From Chloroflexota bacterium (GTDB taxonomy: Bacteria; Chloroflexota; Anaerolineae; Promineifilales; Promineifilaceae): DNA of 9,722 bases. The notes below the pieces were generated by a model. It did not search any database, was not told the origin of the DNA, and worked only from the letters and a program-made list of their open reading frames with translations. Each line of letters opens with the position of its first letter. Position 1 is the first letter of the stretch. A program made the position numbers and the translations under genes. Location of the stretch: NCBI GenBank assembly GCA_008501785.1, contig QQUD01000798.1:1-9722 (forward strand), read 5' to 3'. Below are positions 1 to 5,889 of this stretch, piece by piece.

Positions 1-396
1 TCCAGCCTGCCGTCCCCAATTATCCCGTACAAAACCATACATCCCGATACCGGCCAATAAAATTGCCAGCACAAAAACAGCTTTAATACCTGCCACCGCA
101 TCAAATTGGGGCAGCAATTCAAAACCAAGCCCTACGTAATACGCCAACGGCGCATAAAAATTAAAAATAGGGTAGCCATATCCGTGATAAAAGTTCGGTG
201 CCCACCGTGGATACCACTCCCCACCCCGCACCAACAGACTCAACTCATGCAGCCTAAAAATATGCAGTTCCGCATCCGTTCCCTCTGGCAAGCTGGCATG
301 ACTAATAAAAGGCCAGACAGCTATCATACATATCAAGATAATCACCAAAAAACCTGGATCAACCAAAGAACGGAATTTTCGCATCTGCTTCATCAT
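1..396 (-). CDS. Membrane protein, 6-pyruvoyl-tetrahydropterin synthase-related (PF10131-like), partial: C-terminus outside window
   Basis: The frame stays open for 132 codons from ATG at 396-394 to the left edge, so only the N-terminus is visible. Residues about 13-32 form one hydrophobic segment. An extracytoplasmic-looking loop follows with TDAELHIFRLHEL (about 43-55), EWYPRWAPNFYHGYGYP (about 64-80) and FNFYAPLAYYVGLGF. Residues about 106-120 (GIKAVFVLAILLAGIG) look like a further membrane segment. The first-loop pattern of an acidic residue plus H, then 'YPRW.P.F..GYGYP.FNFY.PL.YY', is what I know from the PF10131 membrane family common in Chloroflexota, a GT-C-like fold of unproven activity. 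No Shine-Dalgarno is visible before 396. A second ATG follows immediately and a third lies at 384-382, so the start is uncertain. The gene begins directly after an intrinsic terminator, so it may depend on readthrough or on a promoter hidden in the hairpin. Family assignment is from memory of motifs. Confidence 0.75.
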   Translation of the reverse strand, partial: MMKQMRKFRSLVDPGFLVIILICMIAVWPFISHASLPEGTDAELHIFRLHELSLLVRGGEWYPRWAPNFYHGYGYPIFNFYAPLAYYVGLGFELLPQFDAVAGIKAVFVLAILLAGIGMYGFVRDNWGRQAG

Positions 397-441
397 AAAA
401 ACAAAACGTGAAACACACCATAACGAATGCGTTTCACGTTT
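397..441 (-). terminator. Rho-independent terminator after the secreted beta-sandwich gene
   Basis: Perfect 11-bp inverted repeat: GTTTCACGTTT at 431-441 and AAACGTGAAAC at 404-414, with a 16-nt loop. On the minus strand the stem is followed by TTTTGTTTTT (406-397), so the orientation fits termination of the gene whose stop is at 478-480, 37 bp upstream. On the plus strand the stem is followed by TATATC, not a T-run. The T-tract runs straight into the ATG at 396 of the next gene, which is unusually tight. Confidence 0.8.
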
Positions 442-477
442 ATATCAATTCTAATAAATGATTACGGAAATATTATG

Positions 478-1914
478 TCAATTATCTTGCGGAAGTAGTG
501 CCTCCATATCAAAGTCACCACTTTCCAGGAAACCCCAATCTTCATAATCCGTCGTCGAATACCATATCTGGTTATTTGGCGTAGTAATCAAGTAATCATC
601 AAACTGTGCTTGAAAATCATCCGTCTCATACGTAGCGGAAAAGAGTCCAAAAAGCGTTCGATTCCCATACGGCCGAGGCTCGTTGATTGTTCTCAGGTGT
701 TTGTCGTTGACATAAATTATAATCTGCGTATCGGTCCGTTCAATGCGCCATGTATTCCATGATTTATTACCATCCCCTTTATTGTATTCAGGGGGAAAAT
801 CTTTCCAATCAAACAAGGGCGCCTGACTGCCCTTCTTATCATTGAGAATGGTATATCTTGAACGCTTGCTGCCTTCCCAATCGATCCACAACATGTAGTA
901 ATTGCCGAGATCTGAGCCATCAGGATTCGGATTATCTTCCCCATCAAAAATGATTCCGTATGAAGACAACCAACCACCTTCTTTAGAGAATCTGGCCTCA
1001 ACCTCAATCGTATAATCACCATTGGGCAAGAATACCGGCGGACCAGATTTAACGTCGGTACGATCATCACAAATGTCCATTTGATACAAAGTGCCGATAT
1101 AATCTAAACGGAAGCAATCATCCTTATCATTTCGATTATCTTTTCTGCGCCAGCCGCTTGTATTGTCACTGAAATCATCAAAATAAAAGTAAGCTGGTGT
1201 TGGCGTTAGTGTAGGCGTCGGGTCTAGTTTTAACATCGGCAGATAAGTTAATTCTCCATCCGTTGCTTCAAGCAGCATATCGTCAATAAATGCCCCGACA
1301 TCTTCGCTGCTACCATTACTGGTAAAATAGTAACGAATCCACACCTGCGCTTCACCTGCGTAAGCATTCAAATCAACCGTATTTGATTGCCAACCACTGC
1401 TGCCACTGTAAGTCGCCAAAACAGTGCTGTAGTCGCTATTATCGGTCGAGATTAAAACCTGCAATAAATCATTAGATGCTTCAGTTTCAAGCCAATAATC
1501 GTAGGAAAGTCGAGCAAATTCATAGCTGCTCAAATCAACAGGACCGTATGTCATAGCAGACATAGCATTGCTCGGATAATTATCCGTTCCTGCTGCTAAT
1601 GCACTACCTTGTGTACCTCCACCGGCTACCCAGGCACTACTTATGCCCTCGCTGTAGGTATAAGTGTTGGTTGCCCAGTAATATTCGCCATTTGTGTCAG
1701 CATCAAGGTCTTCAAGACTCCAAGACCCAGAAAATCCAGTTTCAAAATCTTCTTCGACAACTGCTGTCCAACTGGCGGGAGCAGCGTCAGCTTCAGATGA
1801 AGCTTCGTTTGTCAAAGCCATCAAAAAGATTACTGCTATTAAAATAGAAGTAATACTTAAACCAATAAAAACCATGTTAGTACGAATGTTTCGTCGAATT
1901 GTATTTCCACGCAT
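478..1914 (-). CDS. Secreted or membrane-anchored protein with two beta-sandwich (lectin-like) domains
   Basis: The protein has 478 residues from ATG at 1914-1912. I prefer this ATG because AAGAGGTG sits 6 nt upstream. The longer frame would begin at GTG 1923, which lies inside that Shine-Dalgarno. A basic N-terminus (MRGNTIRRNIR) and a hydrophobic stretch (about 13-34) form a signal peptide or anchor, with an alanine-rich ADAAPA after it. Domain 1 (about 50-218) begins EEDFETGFSGSW and ends GAFIDDMLLEA, the layout of MAM-like and peptidase-associated jelly-roll domains. A short linker PTPTLTPTPA (about 232-241) follows YLPML. Domain 2 (about 243-445) starts YFDDFSDNTSGW and ends FQAQFDDYLIT, with WRIERTDTQIIIYVND inside, resembling concanavalin A-like/DUF1080-type folds. 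Two cysteines (C267, C282) could pair. The C-terminal tail is acidic. I see no catalytic motif, so carbohydrate binding or a structural surface role is only inferred. The gene has its own promoter and terminator, making it a single-gene unit. Confidence 0.8.
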   Translation of the reverse strand: MRGNTIRRNIRTNMVFIGLSITSILIAVIFLMALTNEASSEADAAPASWTAVVEEDFETGFSGSWSLEDLDADTNGEYYWATNTYTYSEGISSAWVAGGGTQGSALAAGTDNYPSNAMSAMTYGPVDLSSYEFARLSYDYWLETEASNDLLQVLISTDNSDYSTVLATYSGSSGWQSNTVDLNAYAGEAQVWIRYYFTSNGSSEDVGAFIDDMLLEATDGELTYLPMLKLDPTPTLTPTPAYFYFDDFSDNTSGWRRKDNRNDKDDCFRLDYIGTLYQMDICDDRTDVKSGPPVFLPNGDYTIEVEARFSKEGGWLSSYGIIFDGEDNPNPDGSDLGNYYMLWIDWEGSKRSRYTILNDKKGSQAPLFDWKDFPPEYNKGDGNKSWNTWRIERTDTQIIIYVNDKHLRTINEPRPYGNRTLFGLFSATYETDDFQAQFDDYLITTPNNQIWYSTTDYEDWGFLESGDFDMEALLPQDN

Positions 1915-1920
1915 AAATTT

Positions 1921-1928
1921 CACCTCTT
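1921..1928 (-). promoter_or_regulatory. Ribosome binding site deciding the start at 1914
   Basis: The minus strand reads AAGAGGTG, then AAATTT, then ATG. The 6-nt spacing fits the ATG at 1914. The in-frame GTG at 1923-1921 is part of this site and is therefore an unlikely start. Confidence 0.75.
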
Positions 1929-1945
1929 GAAAAATACCGATGCGA

Positions 1946-1974
1946 ATTCTATCGTTCGCCTATTACCCTGTCAA
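1946..1974 (-). promoter_or_regulatory. Sigma70-type promoter for the secreted beta-sandwich gene
   Basis: The minus strand carries TTGACA (1974-1969), a 17-bp spacer and TAGAAT (1951-1946), that is, 6/6 and 5/6 matches to the housekeeping consensus at the optimal spacing. Transcription would start near 1939, giving a leader of about 25 nt that contains the Shine-Dalgarno. It lies in the 101-bp gap after the stop codon of the upstream glycosyltransferase gene, so the secreted protein can be expressed independently of the glycosyltransferase genes. Confidence 0.75.
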
Positions 1975-2015
1975 GAAAGCGGTGTTTGTGCTGTCTTTCT
2001 CAGTGAGAAAAATGA

Positions 2016-3905
2016 TTATGGTAACAAAACGGCCGTTATCGGCACCACATCATTCTCCATCCGCTCTCCTTTCAAAAATGCAGGCAAACGCTGTACATCT
2101 GGCAACGAGTACATTCCCACCATTAATTGATAACGGCTCTCACCCAGATTATTGGGCAACGAAATTTGAAATGTGTCCGGCACAAAGATTCCAGGACTCC
2201 ATATTGAAGTAGGCAACCGCCCTGCTGCCGGAGGTCCATCATGCTGCCCGACAAGGTCTCCATGTTCATTAACCAGATGTACAAAAATTTGATAATCATT
2301 GGGGATTGACTCAACGCCTTCCCAATAAAAGGTTCCGACTACCGTCAATTCAGATTCTGTTGCCTGTACAGGTTCCAATGAATAGCCCCGTAATTGAATG
2401 CCCGGTTGAAAAGCAACATCGAGTGGATACGTGATGGGAGACGGCCGTTTCACCATCTCATACATCGCAATTTGATCAAAAGCCGCAAACTGACTTGCTT
2501 CATTTTCTGCCCACTGGTAAAGCATGGGCAGCTTACGAAAATGTTTATCTTCAAACAGCAAATATGAAACATCATACTCCTGCTGTGCAAATAGAACATC
2601 TGTGGGCGTAAGCAAACCGGTAGAAATGCGTTTGTTCGATGTATCGGTCAAAGTGGGCGGCACCAGATGACCTGTCGTAAAAAGTAAAAATGGGCTGTTG
2701 CTAATCACAAATGTTTGTTGAGGAAACGTTGCAGCGGCTAACATCTGTGCCTGCTTGTGCTGCGGCTGCCATTCTTGCCACTCACGCACTGCTGCAACGC
2801 CCCAACCAACAGCAACAACAGCCCACAAGAGAGGCAAACGGGCAACAAATTGGGAGCGTCTTCCTGCGCCCCTCGTAGCTGACCACTGCTGCAACGCCAC
2901 ACCAACACCCCCAGCAGCGATTAAAACTAAAGGGTAAAACGCAAAAAAGATGTAGTGCTCCCACATTGGCTGCAAGCGATTTAACACAATCAATGTCGTG
3001 GCGTACCAGATGAACGTTAACCCTACCCAACCATGCAATTTTCTTTCACGCAGCAGGGTGAGCAGCCCCATCAAGGCAGCTATCAGCAGTGGCCAATGTG
3101 CAATATGGGCTTCGAGCAGAAAACGGCCGTTTCGCGTCGCCCGCTCTTGCAGCACATCACCCAGCGGGGTATTGTTAAACGCCACCACCCATTCCCAAAA
3201 ACCAACCCTATCAACCAACAACAGCCAGCTACCCGTTACGACAAGCACGCCCACTGTAAAAATCAGACCAATTTTAAAAATATTTTGCCAATTTTTTTTG
3301 GTGTTGGTTGGCGGAATATTTGCTGATTTTGAAAAAATCAGAACCAGTCCCACCGGCAGTGCCATAAACAGCAGCAGTGGATGCAATCCCAAACCAATGG
3401 CAAAGCACACGGCCGTTAACCCCACCCATCTCCACGTTTGTCGCATACGAAACTGCGTTGCACATACCAATGCTGCCAACATAAATGTCATCGCCGGCAA
3501 ATCGTTCATCACCACCGCTGATCGCACCAACGATTCAGGAATCAGCAGGTAAATGGCAATTGCCGCTACATCTGCCCAGCGTCCCCACCATTGGCGAGCC
3601 AATATCCCCAGCAAAATGAGGCCCACTGTTGTCAACAGCAGCATCGACACATTGGCCACAGCAACTGTTTCGCCACCCAGCCAAAACGCCAGTTGCAGCC
3701 ACCAGATAATCAGCGGTGGTTTATTGAAAACGGTTTCAGCATAGAGGGGAAAGCCACGACTGGTTAAAACGGCCGTTTGCAGCAGCACCCCTTCATCATA
3801 ATTCCACGCATACGCATCAAAATGGCTGACTGAGATAATCAAATATGCTGCCAGCAGCCCAATCCAAATGGACTGATACAGCCCCCTCTGACGCAAACGA
3901 TTCAT
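2016..3905 (-). CDS. GT39-like dolichyl/polyprenyl-phosphate-dependent glycosyltransferase with C-terminal beta-sandwich module
   Basis: The 629-aa protein has many membrane segments (first about 12-30) followed by a soluble tail. The first outer loop carries YDEG (D37, E38), the acidic pair typical of the GT39/PMT catalytic site, then FNKPP (60-64), a usual GT39 signature. A second loop has R129...D136 (RSAVVMNDLPAM), matching the family's second acidic position. The enzyme would move a sugar from a lipid-phosphate donor to an acceptor outside the membrane; sugar and acceptor are unknown. Residues about 495-629 form the extra domain, with IFVHLV, VGQHDGPP, PTSIWSPG and YQLMVGMYSLPDVQRLP, homologous to the tails of the two upstream genes. 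The ATG overlaps the upstream stop as TAATG, and GGTGAG (3913-3908) precedes it, which suggests translational coupling. No terminator is evident after its TAA. Three cores of the AACGGCCGTT palindrome are perfect (2028, 3122, 3768) and two are near-matches (2441, 3409). Confidence 0.85.
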   Translation of the reverse strand: MNRLRQRGLYQSIWIGLLAAYLIISVSHFDAYAWNYDEGVLLQTAVLTSRGFPLYAETVFNKPPLIIWWLQLAFWLGGETVAVANVSMLLLTTVGLILLGILARQWWGRWADVAAIAIYLLIPESLVRSAVVMNDLPAMTFMLAALVCATQFRMRQTWRWVGLTAVCFAIGLGLHPLLLFMALPVGLVLIFSKSANIPPTNTKKNWQNIFKIGLIFTVGVLVVTGSWLLLVDRVGFWEWVVAFNNTPLGDVLQERATRNGRFLLEAHIAHWPLLIAALMGLLTLLRERKLHGWVGLTFIWYATTLIVLNRLQPMWEHYIFFAFYPLVLIAAGGVGVALQQWSATRGAGRRSQFVARLPLLWAVVAVGWGVAAVREWQEWQPQHKQAQMLAAATFPQQTFVISNSPFLLFTTGHLVPPTLTDTSNKRISTGLLTPTDVLFAQQEYDVSYLLFEDKHFRKLPMLYQWAENEASQFAAFDQIAMYEMVKRPSPITYPLDVAFQPGIQLRGYSLEPVQATESELTVVGTFYWEGVESIPNDYQIFVHLVNEHGDLVGQHDGPPAAGRLPTSIWSPGIFVPDTFQISLPNNLGESRYQLMVGMYSLPDVQRLPAFLKGERMENDVVPITAVLLP

Positions 3906-5845
3906 TACTCACCAACCTGGATACCGTGGTTCAACCAGGTGCGATTATCTGGTACAGGTTCACCCACTGCAGATTGTAGCACCAGCCGATCCCCCGTTAT
4001 CCAATCGTACATTCCGACGGCGAGGTGATATTCCCCAGCCGGTGCGTCATCCGGAATTTTGATGGAAAATTGATCGTCAATCACTTGACCGGGCCACCAG
4101 CGCGTCGGTGGGTACACGCCTTCATACGGTACTTTGTCATGCTGTCCGACAATACTATTATCCGGTCCGACTAAATGGGTAAAGACACTCCAATAGTTAT
4201 CGGTGGGTCCAGTGGCTTTCCAATAAAGGGTAAATTTAACTTTATCACCCGGTTGCAACTGTTCTTTCGCAAAAGTGTAACCGGATAGTGTCACATTTTC
4301 GCCAAATTGGGTGCCATCTTCGTAAGTGATCGTGTAAGTGTCTTCGGCAAGAAACGGCCGTTCCCTGTCCCGTATCCAAATCGCCAACTCCTGTTCATCT
4401 CGTCGCGTGCGACTGTGCAAGTCAAAATTGGCTTCCAAAAAGCGATGGAAGCGGGGATAATCTCGCAAATATGCCATATGATCCCCAATGATCAGTGACT
4501 CGTTAATCATCACAATGCGTGTATTGGTAGCCACAATCTCATCAACCAGCATCTCGCCCACGATTTGACCGCTGGTAATCGCCCCATTGGACAAAGCCGC
4601 ACCAGAATACGTCGTTGGTCGGCCGCTGTAAAAGGCAAGACCAATATCATCAGTTAATACAAATTCACCCGGCTCTGTATTGTCTACAATCAGATCAACA
4701 AGCATTTGTGTCTGATTATCAACTTTTTGTACCCTGATAATATTTTCCTGCAAAAAGGGAATCGCAATGGCAGCAAAAGCCACCACGCCGACAATACGCC
4801 CTGGTCGGCGAAAACGGCCGTTTATAAACTCAGCAATAATCCATGCTGTCAACAGCGCAATCGATGGCAGCAAGAACATGAAATGCCGTCGCCCCAAGTC
4901 CCGTGACAACAACAAAAACGCCAAGATCACTGGAATTTGCCACGCCCAACGCAGCCGTGTATCACCATTCACCGAACCCCAAACGGCCGATATCAATGTC
5001 AGCCCAACCAGCACAGGATAAAAGCTAAAATATTCGTAATAAACGGCAAACTGCCGCAACAATACACGTGTCGATTCCTGGTCGCTGCCTTGTGCCACAT
5101 GATGCCCAACTACCAAATCAAAAAAGTTTGGCGACAGCCAGCTAAACACACCAGCAAACGCACCAATCACAAGCAATGTTGGCACACCCAGCCACAGACC
5201 ATCTATGATCATTTGAGAAAACGGCCGTTTCTTTCGCCATGCGTCCCAAATCACCCACAGCCCGATGCCGCCCATAGGCAAAAGGCCAAATAATTTCACC
5301 ATCGTCGCCAGCCCGAAACAGATCCCTGCCCAGGCCAAATTGCGCCGCCGCACACCGTCCTTTGGCCAGGTAGCCACCACGACTCCCAACGTTACCAGCA
5401 GTACAAACAGCGGCTCATTGCGATAGATACGCATTTCTTTGAATACTTCCGCATGAAGCAAGTAGAGCACCATCGCCAGCCAGCCAGCCATTAGGCTGTG
5501 ATGTCTTCGGCCTGCAAAAAAGAGGATTAGACTGCTGCCAAATGTTTGCAGCACAATAAAAGCACGCATAAACCAGAGTGAAGGTCCTGCCAGCAGCATA
5601 AACAACGTGCCCGTGTACAAAAAGACCGGCAGCTGCGGCGTCAGGAAATCACGATACGGCATCTCTCCCAGTGTCATGCGCCACATTTGGTAGAGATACT
5701 CCCCTTCATCATCATGAATGCGCCAGCCGGTCAGGTTATACAAATAGAGACCCAACAGTACCACCACAATCGCAGCAGTTACCCACGGCCACCACTTATT
5801 ATCAACTTTTGAAGATTGGTTCTTGTTTACAATTTGCTCTGTCAT
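3905..5845 (-). CDS. GT39-like glycosyltransferase with C-terminal beta-sandwich module
   Basis: The 646-aa protein has a short polar cytoplasmic-looking start (MTEQIVNKNQSSKVDNK) and a first membrane segment at about 20-38. The loop motif WRIHDDEGEYLY (D45, D46, E47) and then YRDFLTPQLPVFLY match the first outer loop of GT39 enzymes. E144 in RIYRNEPLF fits the second acidic position. Hydrophobic segments continue to about residue 370, and a soluble region of about 130 residues follows before the terminal module. That module (about 503-646) has FTHLVGPDNSIVGQHD, PPTRWWPGQVIDD and YHLAVGMYDWITGDRL, alignable by eye with the neighbours. The start lacks a close Shine-Dalgarno; AAAGGT is 17 nt away, and an in-frame stop lies 15 bp upstream, so ATG 5845 is the best available start. 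The gap to the upstream gene is 44 bp and shows no promoter, so co-transcription is likely. Donor and acceptor cannot be told. Confidence 0.85.
   Translation of the reverse strand: MTEQIVNKNQSSKVDNKWWPWVTAAIVVVLLGLYLYNLTGWRIHDDEGEYLYQMWRMTLGEMPYRDFLTPQLPVFLYTGTLFMLLAGPSLWFMRAFIVLQTFGSSLILFFAGRRHHSLMAGWLAMVLYLLHAEVFKEMRIYRNEPLFVLLVTLGVVVATWPKDGVRRRNLAWAGICFGLATMVKLFGLLPMGGIGLWVIWDAWRKKRPFSQMIIDGLWLGVPTLLVIGAFAGVFSWLSPNFFDLVVGHHVAQGSDQESTRVLLRQFAVYYEYFSFYPVLVGLTLISAVWGSVNGDTRLRWAWQIPVILAFLLLSRDLGRRHFMFLLPSIALLTAWIIAEFINGRFRRPGRIVGVVAFAAIAIPFLQENIIRVQKVDNQTQMLVDLIVDNTEPGEFVLTDDIGLAFYSGRPTTYSGAALSNGAITSGQIVGEMLVDEIVATNTRIVMINESLIIGDHMAYLRDYPRFHRFLEANFDLHSRTRRDEQELAIWIRDRERPFLAEDTYTITYEDGTQFGENVTLSGYTFAKEQLQPGDKVKFTLYWKATGPTDNYWSVFTHLVGPDNSIVGQHDKVPYEGVYPPTRWWPGQVIDDQFSIKIPDDAPAGEYHLAVGMYDWITGDRLVLQSAVGEPVPDNRTWLNHGIQVGE
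3908..3913 (-). promoter_or_regulatory. Ribosome binding site at the TAATG overlap
   Basis: The minus strand reads GGTGAG, two bases, then ATG at 3905-3903. The stop TAA of the upstream gene (3907-3905) shares one base with this ATG. The site therefore lies inside the upstream coding region, the usual arrangement for re-initiation by the same ribosome. Confidence 0.5.
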
Positions 5846-5889
5846 AATCAGACAACGAGTTTACCTTTGTTAGCCTGGATTGCAACTGC

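Noticed and set aside
106..411. 101-codon plus-strand open frame at the left edge
   Set aside because: It opposes the open minus-strand frame 396-1, whose translation has clear family motifs; the plus frame has none.
717..1070. 117-codon minus-strand frame inside the secreted-protein gene
   Set aside because: A second frame of the same strand within an intact gene; no frameshift is needed because the main frame is continuous and domain-like.
1915..1923. GTG start at 1923 for the secreted protein
   Set aside because: The GTG is part of the Shine-Dalgarno AAGAGGTG that correctly spaces the ATG at 1914.
1971..2010. Hairpins TTTCTC/GAGAAA and AGAAAG/CTTTCT after the 2016-3905 gene
   Set aside because: Only 6-bp AT-rich stems with no following U-tract on the minus strand; too weak to call a terminator.
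2998..3552. 184-codon plus-strand open frame
   Set aside because: Antisense to the 2016-3905 glycosyltransferase gene; no ribosome binding site or recognisable protein family.
4620..4625. CGGCCG core without the A/T flanks, and a similar one at 670-675
   Set aside because: Several mismatches to AACGGCCGTT; the bare 6-mer is expected a couple of times by chance in a window this long.
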